A DNA stretch of 64,000 bases. Source: JASHPR01 sp963729365. Lineage in GTDB: Bacteria; Actinomycetota; Actinomycetes; Streptosporangiales; Streptosporangiaceae. The stretch's first letter is position 1; every line of letters starts with the position of its first letter. Below are positions 8,247 through 16,444 of this stretch, piece by piece. The DNA lies in assembly GCA_963729365.1 (NCBI GenBank), contig CAVSNQ010000016.1:1-64000 (forward strand), read 5' to 3'. The notes beneath the pieces are model-generated. The model did not search any database. It worked only from the letters and a program-made list of their open reading frames with translations, and was not told the DNA's origin. Made by a program: the position numbers and the translations under genes.

Positions 8247-10946
8247 ATGCGGTCGGCCGCGAATTCGGAGCCAGTCGGCCGCGTCGCTCGTCCTGGCGCG
8301 GGAGGAGTTGTTTCCCGTCCGGTGCTATGGGAGCGGCTGGGAGAAGCGGCGCGGGTAACGGCGGTGTCAGCACCACCGGGCAGTGGCAAGACAGTGCTGC
8401 TGCGCTCATGGATCAGTGCGGCAGGCCTGGCCGAGTACGCGGCCTGGGTGCCGGTCGGCCGCGACGAGGGTGATCCGCAGCGCTTGTGGCTGGCGATGCT
8501 GGACGCGCTGCGCCAGACGGCCCCGGGGTCGGGGCTGGTCCGCCCGCTCACGGCGGCGCCGGATCTGGATGGATGGGCGATCATGGAGCGGCTGCTGACG
8601 GACCTGGCGCCGCTCCGGGACCAGCTGTGGCTGGTAATGGACGATCTACATGAGCTCGACTCGGACCAGGCGCGGCAGCAGCTCGAGCTGCTGGTGATGC
8701 GGGCACCGGCGAAGCTGCGGTTCGTGATGGCCACCCGGCATGACGTGCGGCTGGGGCTGCACCGGCTGCGGCTGGAGGGCGAGCTGACCGAGATCCGCGC
8801 GGACGATCTGCGGTTCACTGTCGCCGAGGCGCGGGCATTGTTCCAGGCGGCGGGGGTGGAGCTGCCGGGGCCGACGCTAGCGCTGCTGATGGACAGGACG
8901 GAGGGGTGGGCGGCGGGGCTGCGGCTGGCGGCGCTGTCGCTGGCCGGGCATCCGGATCCGGAACGGTTCGCCGAGGAGTTCTCCGGCAGCGAGCGGACGG
9001 TGGCCGAGTACCTGCTGGCCGAGGTGCTGGACCGGCAGCCTGAGCAGGTGCGGCGGCTGCTGCTGCGGACCAGCGTGCTGGAACGCGTCAACGGGGAGCT
9101 GGCCGATCTGCTGACGGGAAGCTCGGGCGGGGAGCGGGTGCTGCAGGATCTGGAAGAGGCGAACGCGTTTGTGGTATCGCAGGATGTGGCGCGGTCGTGG
9201 TTCCGTTACCATCACCTGTTTGCCGACCTGCTGCAGCTGGAGCTGCGCCGGACCGAGCCGGGAGAGGTGGCCGCGCTGCACGAGCTGGCGGTCGGCTGGT
9301 TTGCGGACCACGGGTTCCCGGTGGAGGCGGTCCGCCATGCTCAGGCGGCGCAGGACTGGGACCGGGCCGCCCGCCTGCTGGCCGACCACTGGGCGGCCCT
9401 GAAACTGGGCGGTCGCACGGCAACTGTGCACGCGCTGCTGGCCGGGTTCCCCGCCGCAGCCTCCTTTGCAGATGCCGAGCTGGCGGCCGTGGCCGCGGCC
9501 GACGAGCTGGCCCAGGGTTCGCTGCTGGCGGCGGAACGGTACCTGGACGTGGCAGAGCGCGGGCAGGCGTCGGTACCGCTCAGCCAGCGCCGGCAGGCGC
9601 AGGTGCTGCTCGGGGTGGTCCGGCTGCTGTTGTACGGGCGCAGCGGCGACCAGTGGGCGCGGGCCGAGCAGGCGCAGCGGCTGCTAGCGGCGGCCGAGGC
9701 CCCGGAGGCGGCACCGCTCATGAAGGAGGCATCTGACGGGGGAACGGGGAGGTTGGCGTGGGGTGGGGAAGAGCTGCGTACGCTGGCGCTACTAGAAATC
9801 GGCAACGCCCAGACCTGGACCGGCCGGTTCGAGGCGGCCGAGTGTCACCTGGACCAGGCGGTCGCGCTGGCGCGCCAGATCCGATGGCCGTATCTGGAGT
9901 TCATGGGCCTGGTGTACCGGGCGGAGATGGAGCTCAGCCGGCGGTTGCCGCGGGCCGCGGAGCTCAGCAGGCAGGCGATCGATCTAGCCGAGCGGCACGG
10001 CTGGACCGCCGATCTGTTTGCCGGTTTCGCCGCCATCACGCTGGGATCCGCGCTCTCGTGGCAGGGGCGGCTGGACGAGGCGGACACCTGGGTGCAGCGT
10101 GCGGAGCGGACGTTCAGAGCGGAGGCGGACCCGGCGTCGGCGCTGGGGGGCCACTACGTCCGCGGCCAGCTCGAGCTCGGGCGCGGCCAGGCCGCCGGCG
10201 CGCTGTCCGCGTTCCGGGCCGCCGAGCAGCTGGCCGGACCGAACCCGCTCGCCAGGCCGCTGCGAGCCTGGATCATGCTCGCCCTGGTACGGGTCGGTGA
10301 CACCGAGCGCGCCGAGCGGGCGCTCGCCGATCTCAGCGAACGCGACCGCGACCGCCGGGAGATGCGCATCGCCGCGGCGGCGCTGCGGCTCGCCCAGCAC
10401 GACCCGGCCGCGGCAACCGCCGCGCTCGCGCCGGTCCTGGACGGCTCCACCCAGGGCGGCTGGAGGTCCTGGCTGGCCGAGGCTTTCCTTCTGGAGGCGA
10501 TCGCCCGGGACGCGCTCGGCGATCCGGCCGCCGCCGGGCACGCCCTGGAGCGCGCGCTCGATCTCGCCGAACCCGACGGGGCGCTCTTGTGGTTCCTGCT
10601 GCACCCCGCACCGGGCCTGCTCGAGCGGCAGGCCCGGCAGCGCACCGCGCATGCGGCACTGATCGCCGAGATTCGCGACCTGCTGGCCGGGAACCGGCCC
10701 GAGCCGCCGCGCGCCGGGCCGCGGCCACCGCTCGACCCGCTCAGCAAGAGCGAGATCCGCGTGCTGCGCTACCTGCCGACCCACCTGTCAGCGCCGGAGA
10801 TCGCCAGCGAGCTGTCCGTATCGACGAGCACCGTCAAGACCCACCTGCGCAACCTGTACGCCAAACTCAGCGCGCACAGCCGGGCCGAAGCGGTCGAGTC
10901 CGCCCGCGCCCTGGGCCTGCTCGCACCCTCCGCACGGCAGCGCTGA
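8247..10946 (+). CDS. MalT-like LuxR family ATP-dependent regulator (LAL)
   Basis: An 899-residue signal-transduction ATPase. A Walker A motif APPGSGKT sits at about residues 42-49 and a Walker B LWLVMDDLHELD follows at about 130-141. Then come the winged-helix region and a long alpha-helical TPR-like sensor (about 350-800). The C-terminal LuxR helix-turn-helix is at about 832-889 (LSKSEIRVLRYLPTHLSAPE and STVKTHLRNLYAKL). Such proteins bind DNA after inducer and ATP drive oligomerisation; the inducer is unknown. The gene starts only 6 bp after the transposase remnant frame and ends 2 bp before the right inverted repeat, so it fills the element completely. Confidence 0.88.
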   Translation: MRSAANSEPVGRVARPGAGGVVSRPVLWERLGEAARVTAVSAPPGSGKTVLLRSWISAAGLAEYAAWVPVGRDEGDPQRLWLAMLDALRQTAPGSGLVRPLTAAPDLDGWAIMERLLTDLAPLRDQLWLVMDDLHELDSDQARQQLELLVMRAPAKLRFVMATRHDVRLGLHRLRLEGELTEIRADDLRFTVAEARALFQAAGVELPGPTLALLMDRTEGWAAGLRLAALSLAGHPDPERFAEEFSGSERTVAEYLLAEVLDRQPEQVRRLLLRTSVLERVNGELADLLTGSSGGERVLQDLEEANAFVVSQDVARSWFRYHHLFADLLQLELRRTEPGEVAALHELAVGWFADHGFPVEAVRHAQAAQDWDRAARLLADHWAALKLGGRTATVHALLAGFPAAASFADAELAAVAAADELAQGSLLAAERYLDVAERGQASVPLSQRRQAQVLLGVVRLLLYGRSGDQWARAEQAQRLLAAAEAPEAAPLMKEASDGGTGRLAWGGEELRTLALLEIGNAQTWTGRFEAAECHLDQAVALARQIRWPYLEFMGLVYRAEMELSRRLPRAAELSRQAIDLAERHGWTADLFAGFAAITLGSALSWQGRLDEADTWVQRAERTFRAEADPASALGGHYVRGQLELGRGQAAGALSAFRAAEQLAGPNPLARPLRAWIMLALVRVGDTERAERALADLSERDRDRREMRIAAAALRLAQHDPAAATAALAPVLDGSTQGGWRSWLAEAFLLEAIARDALGDPAAAGHALERALDLAEPDGALLWFLLHPAPGLLERQARQRTAHAALIAEIRDLLAGNRPEPPRAGPRPPLDPLSKSEIRVLRYLPTHLSAPEIASELSVSTSTVKTHLRNLYAKLSAHSRAEAVESARALGLLAPSARQR

Positions 10947-10948
10947 CT

Positions 10949-10970
10949 AAGGAATCAGTGACTTAGGACA
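10949..10970. repeat. right terminal inverted repeat
   Basis: Its reverse complement, TGTCCTAAGTCACTGATTCC plus TT, pairs with the left repeat at 8011-8032. It is followed by CTAG (10971-10974), identical to the CTAG at 8007-8010. Confidence 0.7.
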
Positions 10971-11181
10971 CTAGGGTCCCTCCTAGGGTGAAAACCAGGG
11001 ATTCCCCTAAACGGAAAATACCGCGCCAGCCGTTTGAATATTTGTAGTGGTACCGTAATCCAGCTGCGGCGCATGCCGGTGCTCGCTCTTCCGGTATGGG
11101 GGCGCTCCAGGATTAAACGGGAAATGCGTATCGGCAGGACGGCACGGAGCCGGGCTCCGGCCAATTCGAGAGGCGGAGATA

Positions 11182-11778
11182 ATGATCTGCTCGCAGTGCG
11201 GCAGCGACGTTGCCGAAGGATCGGCGGCCTGCTCCAGGTGCGGGGCACCGCAGAGCACGAGTCAGGGGGCCGACGTTCGCCTGGGGACACCCGGGCCCGC
11301 GCCGGCCGGCGGGCCCATGGGGTCCGCCGCGGCGGTCACGCCAGCCTTCAACTTCGACCTGAAGCGGCTAGCGCGCAATGACCAGATAGTAGGCATTGCC
11401 ACGATTGTGTTCGTCATTTCGCTGTTCCTGCCGTGGTTCACGAGCAGCGCCGGAGTCTACAGTGCATCGGTGAACGGCCTGTGGCACGGCTACATGTATC
11501 TGGGCCTCATTCTTGCCCTGGCGGTCATTGCGTATCTCGTCCTTCGCGCAGGCTTCGAAGAGTTGCCGTTCCGCCTTCCGTTCGATCACGAGCGGGCATT
11601 GCTGGCGGCCACCGGCGTCATCTTCGTGCTGACCGTTCTCTCGTTCGTGTTCAAGCCCTCCGGTGCCGGCATCGTGTCGATCGGCTGGGGCTTCGGGGCG
11701 TTCATCGGCCTGATCGCGGCGATCGCCGCGGTCGCACCGCTCGGGCTGCCGTTCCTGCGGTCCCGCGCCGGTCGCTGA
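11182..11778 (+). CDS. zinc-ribbon integral membrane protein
   Basis: A 198-residue protein starting with a zinc ribbon (MICSQCGSDVAEGSAACSRC, two CxxC knuckles) followed by a disordered Ala/Gly/Pro linker. Four hydrophobic helices follow: about residues 70-90, 105-125, 138-155 and 165-190. This domain order is common in small actinobacterial membrane proteins of unknown role. The ATG follows GAGGCGGAG. A strong hairpin terminator lies just downstream. Confidence 0.72.
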   Translation: MICSQCGSDVAEGSAACSRCGAPQSTSQGADVRLGTPGPAPAGGPMGSAAAVTPAFNFDLKRLARNDQIVGIATIVFVISLFLPWFTSSAGVYSASVNGLWHGYMYLGLILALAVIAYLVLRAGFEELPFRLPFDHERALLAATGVIFVLTVLSFVFKPSGAGIVSIGWGFGAFIGLIAAIAAVAPLGLPFLRSRAGR

Positions 11779-11784
11779 CTGGAT

Positions 11785-11839
11785 GTGGTGAATCCCGCCC
11801 CGGACCCCTTCCAGGGTCACCGGGGGCGGGATTCACCAC
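11785..11839. terminator. hairpin terminator
   Basis: The arm GTGGTGAATCCCGCCCCGG (11785-11803) pairs with its near-perfect reverse complement at 11820-11839, with one extra G in the right arm. It directly follows the zinc-ribbon membrane protein gene. Confidence 0.7.
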
Positions 11840-11992
11840 GTTGGCCGGGCGCAGCCCCGGCGGCCCCGGGTCCGCCAGGCCGCGCGCGGCATCACGGTGG
11901 TGAACACCGGCGGCCGCGGATGCATCCGGTCACCGAACAACCGGCGGCGCGTGTTGCGCGGCAGGCCCACTCCGGCTCACGCTTGAAGGGCT

Positions 11993-13099
11993 ATGACGAC
12001 CGCTGCCCACGACACCCCGCTTGACGGGCTCCCCGCGATCTTGCTGCGCGACAGCTGCGGGTGCGCCGAGTGCCGGGATGCCGGCGGCGGGCAGCGACTG
12101 GGGAGCATCACCGACCTGCCGGCCGACGTCTCGGTGGCCGGGACCGGCGCGGCGGGCAACTCGGTCGAGGTCATCTTCGGCCCGGACGGCCACCGCGCCG
12201 TCTTCTCCCGTGCCTGGCTGGCCGACCAGCATCGCCCGCCGGACGACGACCGTGCCGAGGACGCCAAGCGGCTTTGGGCGGCCGGGGACTTCGGCGCCGG
12301 CCTCCCCGGCCAGTCCTGGCCGCGCTACCAGGCCGAACCCGGCCTGCGCGAGCAGTGCCTGGCCGCGCTGCTGCGAGACGGATTCTTCCTGCTGCGCGAC
12401 GTCCCGTGCCAGCCGGGAACGGTGCTGGCCGTGGCCGGGAGCATGGGCTACGTCAGAGAGACGAACTACGGCCGCCTCTTCGACGTCCGGATCGAGGCGA
12501 CCCCGGCCAATCTCGCCTTCACCGGCCTGCCCATCCCCCCGCACACCGACAACCCCTACCGGGATCCGGTGCCGACCGTCCAGCTGCTGCACTGCCTGGC
12601 CACCGCGGTGGACGGCGGTGACTCGGGGCTGGTCGACGGCTTCCAGGCCGCCGCCCTGCTGCGCTCGGCGGACCCGGCGGCGTTCGAGATTCTGGCCCGG
12701 ACCCCGGTGACGTTCGCGTACTCGGATGCCACGGCCGAGCTGCGCGCGACCCGGCCCATGATCACTACCGATCCGCGCGGCCGGATTCGCGAGATCAGGT
12801 TCAACAACCGGTCCCTGCAGCCGCTGCGCCTGGGGCGGGAGGGGTCGCCGGAAGAGGCGGTCGCGTTCTACGCGGCGTACCGGGCATTCGCCGAAATGAT
12901 CATCAGGCCAGATCTGATGCTGACCTTCCGGCTCGGCCCCGGCGACTGCGTCGTCTTCGACAACACCAGGATCCTGCACGCACGGACCGGGTTCGCCGCG
13001 GCCGGGGAGCGGCACCTGCAGGGCTGCTACGCCGACCTCGACGGCGCCGCCTCGACGGTCGCCGTGCTGCGGCGGCAACGGAAGGACCACCACCGATAA
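11993..13099 (+). CDS. tmpA: GBBH-like 2-oxoglutarate dioxygenase, TmpA-like
   Basis: A 368-residue protein with the two-domain layout of gamma-butyrobetaine hydroxylase. The N-terminal zinc domain has Cys22, Cys24, Cys27 and His67 (SCGCAECR...DGHRAVF). The C-terminal TauD fold has the iron ligands His184-x-Asp186 (IPPHTDNPYR) and His329 (ILHARTGF). With a PhnZ-like HD oxygenase encoded 35 bp downstream, the best match is TmpA, which hydroxylates 2-trimethylaminoethylphosphonate. A plain carnitine-pathway hydroxylase is the alternative; no carnitine genes are nearby. Function is inferred from domain content and pairing. Confidence 0.75.
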   Translation: MTTAAHDTPLDGLPAILLRDSCGCAECRDAGGGQRLGSITDLPADVSVAGTGAAGNSVEVIFGPDGHRAVFSRAWLADQHRPPDDDRAEDAKRLWAAGDFGAGLPGQSWPRYQAEPGLREQCLAALLRDGFFLLRDVPCQPGTVLAVAGSMGYVRETNYGRLFDVRIEATPANLAFTGLPIPPHTDNPYRDPVPTVQLLHCLATAVDGGDSGLVDGFQAAALLRSADPAAFEILARTPVTFAYSDATAELRATRPMITTDPRGRIREIRFNNRSLQPLRLGREGSPEEAVAFYAAYRAFAEMIIRPDLMLTFRLGPGDCVVFDNTRILHARTGFAAAGERHLQGCYADLDGAASTVAVLRRQRKDHHR

Positions 13100-13134
13100 G
13101 GACAAGCACCGGAAGCGTTCCCCGGGAGTTCCCG

Positions 13135-13707
13135 ATGACGAAAGAAGGTAGTGCCATCAGCACTGGCGACGCGGTCCGCGTCATCGCCGGCCTGTTCGCG
13201 AGCGAAGGCGCCGGGGAGTATCTCGGCGAGCCGGTGACCCAGGCCGCGCACATGCTCCAGGCGGCCATGCTGGCCGAGCGGGACCGCGCCGCGGACGCCC
13301 TGGTCGCGGCCGCGCTGCTGCACGATGTCGGTCACTTCGCCGGGGCGCTGACCGGTCACGACCTGATGCGCGGCACGGATACCCGGCACGGCGAGGCCGG
13401 GGCCTCCTGGCTGGCCCAGTGGTTCGGCGAGGAGGTCACCGAACCGGTCCGGCTGCACGTCGCCGCGAAGCGCTACCTGTGCGCGGTCGAACCCGGCTAC
13501 GCCGCGGCCCTGTCGCCGGCCTCGGTCTACACCCTGGGCGTGCAGGGCGGCCCGATGCAGGGCGCGGAACTGGCCGAGTTCGAGGCCAGCCGGTTCGCGC
13601 AGGACGCGGTCCGGGTGCGCCGCTGGGACGACGCGGCCAAGGATCCCGAGGTCGAGGCGCCCCCCTTCGATCACTTCGCGCTGGTGCTCAGGGCGCTGGC
13701 CCGATAG
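13135..13707 (+). CDS. tmpB: HD-domain mixed-valent di-iron oxygenase, TmpB/PhnZ-like
   Basis: A 190-residue HD-domain protein that carries every PhnZ active-site position in register: Tyr29 and Glu32 (EYLGE), His39 (QAAHM), His63-Asp64 (LLHDVGHF), His85 (RHGEAGA), His108 (RLHVAAKRYLC) and Asp165 (RRWDDAAK). PhnZ-type enzymes cleave the C-P bond of a hydroxylated phosphonate oxidatively. In TmpB the products are glycine betaine and phosphate. It is encoded directly after the TmpA-like dioxygenase with a GGGAG site before the ATG, suggesting one operon for phosphorus scavenging. No phosphonate transporter is seen nearby. Confidence 0.8.
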   Translation: MTKEGSAISTGDAVRVIAGLFASEGAGEYLGEPVTQAAHMLQAAMLAERDRAADALVAAALLHDVGHFAGALTGHDLMRGTDTRHGEAGASWLAQWFGEEVTEPVRLHVAAKRYLCAVEPGYAAALSPASVYTLGVQGGPMQGAELAEFEASRFAQDAVRVRRWDDAAKDPEVEAPPFDHFALVLRALAR

Positions 13708-13815
13708 CCCGGTCACGTTTTTCGCTTTTAACGCCACGGCGTCCAGCCGGTCAAGCGCGTCCCGCCGCCTCCGTGGTAAGCAGGTGGGTGACGGACGCGT
13801 GGCAGGCAGGGTGAG

Positions 13816-14454
13816 GTGGCGGACGAACAGATCCCGCCGGGCGGGACCGAGGTCGGCGACCCGCCCTGGCAGGCGTGGCAACCGGCCGACATCGCCCGGC
13901 GGCTGACCGGGGTGCGGGTGCCCTGGTACGTGGCGGGCGGCTGGGCCATCGACCTGTTTCGCGGCCGCCAGACCCGCGAGCACGGGGACCTGGAAATCGC
14001 CGTCCCGGCGCCGGACTTCGGCGCGGTCCGCGACGCGCTGGCCGGCTACGAGTTCGAGGTCGTCGGGGCGGGCCTGGCCTGGCCGCTGGATAGCCCCGCG
14101 TTCCACGTGATGCACCAGACCTGGGTCAGCGAGCCGGGTACCCGCGTATACCGGCTGGACATCTTCCGGGAGCCGCAACTCGACGGCGCCTGGGTCTGCC
14201 GCCGCGACGAGACCATCCGGCTGCCCTACGAGCGGATCATCCGCCGCACCGAAGATGGCCTCCCCTACCTGGCGCCGGAGATCGGCCTGCTGTTCAAGGC
14301 GAAGTGGGCGGCCGAGCCCAAGAACCAGGCCGACTTCGAGACCGCGGTGCCGCTGCTCGACCGCGACGCCGCGGACTGGCTGCGCTGGGCGCTGCAGCGG
14401 GTGCACCCCGGCCACGCCTGGATCGCGGCCCTTGACTGGGCGGCCGCGCCGTGA
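13816..14454 (+). CDS. nucleotidyltransferase-fold protein (aminoglycoside 2''-adenylyltransferase-like)
   Basis: A 212-residue protein of the nucleotidyltransferase fold related to AadB/LinB. The substrate loop is WYVAGGWAIDLFRGR and the metal motif is REHGDLEIAV, where the usual second Asp is Glu. Catalysis is plausible but the substrate is unknown. It starts with GTG and its stop overlaps the start of arfB by 4 bases (GTGA), so the two genes are translationally coupled. Confidence 0.7.
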   Translation: MADEQIPPGGTEVGDPPWQAWQPADIARRLTGVRVPWYVAGGWAIDLFRGRQTREHGDLEIAVPAPDFGAVRDALAGYEFEVVGAGLAWPLDSPAFHVMHQTWVSEPGTRVYRLDIFREPQLDGAWVCRRDETIRLPYERIIRRTEDGLPYLAPEIGLLFKAKWAAEPKNQADFETAVPLLDRDAADWLRWALQRVHPGHAWIAALDWAAAP

Positions 14455-14873
14455 GCACCGAGGTGACCGTCCGCGGCCGGGTGATCCCGCCCGAGGACCT
14501 GTCCTGGCGGTTTTCCCGCTCGCCCGGCCCGGGCGGCCAGTCGGTGAATACCACCGAGAGCCGGGTGGAGCTGTCGTTCGACCTGGCCCGCTCGGCCGCG
14601 CTCCCGTCGGCGCTGAAAGAGCGGGCCCGCCGCGCGCTCGCGGGCCGGATGTCCGGCGGCGTGATCACCGTGACCGCGTCGGAGAACCGTTCTCAGCTGC
14701 GGAACCGGGAAGCCGCGGCGGCCCGGCTGTCGGCGCTGCTGACCGAGGCGACCGCGCCGCCGCCGAAGGCGCGGCGCCCGACCCGGCCGAGCCGGGCCGC
14801 GCGCGAGCGGCGGCTGGCCGACAAGCAGCGCCGGTCCGAGATCAAGCGCCTCCGCAGGCCCTCGGACGACTGA
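14451..14873 (+). CDS. arfB: ArfB-type alternative ribosome-rescue peptidyl-tRNA hydrolase
   Basis: A 140-residue class I release-factor domain protein with the GGQ catalytic loop (SPGPGGQSVNTTESRVEL, about residues 24-41). It ends in a basic tail rich in Arg and Lys (RERRLADKQRRSEIKRLRR). That tail is the part which enters the empty mRNA channel of stalled ribosomes in this family. The length matches ArfB/YaeJ (about 140). The GTG start overlaps the stop of the preceding gene. Confidence 0.88.
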   Translation: MSTEVTVRGRVIPPEDLSWRFSRSPGPGGQSVNTTESRVELSFDLARSAALPSALKERARRALAGRMSGGVITVTASENRSQLRNREAAAARLSALLTEATAPPPKARRPTRPSRAARERRLADKQRRSEIKRLRRPSDD

Positions 14874-14879
14874 CATCGG

Positions 14880-14980
14880 CTTACCGGCAGGCGAACACCG
14901 CTTACCGGCAGGCGAACACTGCGTCTAATCACTGCGTCTAATAGCAGGCGAACACCGCGTCTTACAGGCAGGCGAACACC
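14880..14980. repeat. four copies of a gene's 3' tail with stops
   Basis: The core CAGGCGAACAC occurs at 14888, 14909, 14945 and 14969. On the minus strand each copy reads as the last codons of the neighbouring serine hydrolase (Val-Phe-Ala-Cys), mostly followed by its own stop codon. The last copy is the real gene end; the others are downstream duplications with small changes. Confidence 0.75.
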
Positions 14981-16137
14981 GCGTCGATCAGCGCCCGGTT
15001 CCTCGGGTTCTGCCAGCGCGGACCCATCTGTGAAGTGACATACCCGAACGCAACGCCAGCGGCCGGGTCGCACAGCCCGACCGACCCGCCCGCGCCGAAA
15101 TGCCCGAACCCGCCCGGCCCGGGACCGAGCGGCCGTTCCGGCTGGGTCAGCTGGAAGCCGAGCCCGAACCGGGATGGCCGCCGCAGCACCAGGTCGTCGC
15201 CGCGGACCTGTTCCGCGACCGCGTCAGCGAGCGCGCCAGAGTCGACCACCCGTACCCCGTCCACGGCGCCGCCTCCGGCCAGCGCCGCGTACACGCGAGC
15301 GATCCCGGCCGCCGTTGCGTGGGCATTGGCCGACGGCACCTCGGCGGCCCGCCAGGCGGCCGTGTTGATCACGCCCATGCCGGAAAGGCCGGCCGGATTG
15401 GCGTACGCGTTGTGGATCATGAGCTGGTCTTGCGTCACCCCGGCGGCCTCCGGCGGAATGACCGGCGCTCCCTGGCCGGGCCATACGAACTCCGCGACGC
15501 GGCCGTGCTGGGCGGCGGGAAGCCCGATGTGCACGTCGGCCCCGAGCGGTCCGGCGATCTCGTCCCGCAGCATCGTGCCCACCGTCATCCCGGTCACCCG
15601 CCTGATCACCTCCCCGGCCAGGAAGCCGAACGTGTTCACGTGATAGCCGTGCGCGGAACCCGGCGGCCACCAGGGTGGCTCGGCGGCGAGCGCGCCCGTC
15701 ATCACCGGCCAGTCGAGCATGCTGCCGTCCGGCAGCGGATCCCGCAGCGCGGGCAGGCCGGCCTGGTGGCTGAGCAACTGCCGCGGCGTCACCGCCTCCT
15801 TGCCCGCGGCGGCGAACTCCGGCCAGTACCTGGCGACCGGCGCATCGGCGTCGAGCCGGTCCTCGCCGATCAGCCGGGCCGCGCACGCGGCGATCAGCCC
15901 CTTGCCCACCGAGAACACGTTGACCAGCGTGTCCCGCTGCCACGGCCGATCCGGCCGGCGTCCGGCCAGGCCGCCCCACAGATCCGCGACCACGGTCCCG
16001 CGCACCGCCAGGCACGCGGCGGCGCCGGTCTCGCCGCGCTCGGCGAAGTTGGCGGCAAAGGCGTCCCGCACGGCGCCGAAGCGCGGGTCACACCAGCCGC
16101 GGATGCCCGCCGCGCGCTCCGGCTCGTCATTGGCCAC
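14962..16137 (-). CDS. class C beta-lactamase-fold serine hydrolase
   Basis: A 391-residue serine hydrolase of the EstB/class C beta-lactamase family. The nucleophile motif is Ser76-x-x-Lys79 (NVFSVGKG). The Tyr motif lies in HGYHVNTFGF (about residue 166), and the third motif is HFGAGG near the C-terminus. No signal peptide is seen, which suits an intracellular esterase or peptidase rather than a secreted penicillinase. Its last codons are repeated several times downstream. Confidence 0.82.
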   Translation of the reverse strand: MANDEPERAAGIRGWCDPRFGAVRDAFAANFAERGETGAAACLAVRGTVVADLWGGLAGRRPDRPWQRDTLVNVFSVGKGLIAACAARLIGEDRLDADAPVARYWPEFAAAGKEAVTPRQLLSHQAGLPALRDPLPDGSMLDWPVMTGALAAEPPWWPPGSAHGYHVNTFGFLAGEVIRRVTGMTVGTMLRDEIAGPLGADVHIGLPAAQHGRVAEFVWPGQGAPVIPPEAAGVTQDQLMIHNAYANPAGLSGMGVINTAAWRAAEVPSANAHATAAGIARVYAALAGGGAVDGVRVVDSGALADAVAEQVRGDDLVLRRPSRFGLGFQLTQPERPLGPGPGGFGHFGAGGSVGLCDPAAGVAFGYVTSQMGPRWQNPRNRALIDAVFACL

Positions 16138-16444
16138 GGGTCATGACGATAGCGGATCGCTCATTGCTAGCTAAAAGCGACAGCAGGTCGACATCCACGC
16201 TATTCGGGTCAAGATAAGCGGGCGAATAACCGCCGGATGTACGAGCAAGCCTTAACCGGCATACGATCCCCCATTCGTAATTGAAAAGTTATATAGAAGG
16301 AAATTTTCAGGGTCCTCCATTACTGCTAACGTCCGTCCTTGTATGTCAGCAGGTCTCGGCACTCCGGGCCACGACGGGCCGGGATCCGCTCACCGCGCGG
16401 CTGCCCTCGGCCGCCTTCGAGATGGGGCACGCATGCAAGGACGC

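Larger units (their letters stand above)
8007..10974. mobile_element. IS5-like element carrying a MalT-type LuxR gene
   Basis: Imperfect 22-bp inverted repeats (8011-8032 and 10949-10970, 19 of 22 positions matching, outer ends TGTCCT) bracket 2960 bp. They are flanked on both sides by CTAG, a 4-bp direct repeat of the kind IS5-group transposases leave. Just inside the left end, on the minus strand, lies a tail resembling the C-terminus of an IS5-type transposase. The rest of the unit is a single complete LuxR regulator ending 2 bp before the right repeat. What is seen is the repeats and the duplication; mobility of the unit is inferred. Confidence 0.6.

Noticed and set aside
8190..9091. A Ser/Arg-rich 300-codon minus-strand frame
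   Set aside because: Antisense shadow of the LuxR gene with no recognisable domain.
16281..16300. Promoter-like TTGAAA and TATATA upstream of the subtilase
   Set aside because: The spacing between the two boxes is far too short for a sigma-70-type promoter.
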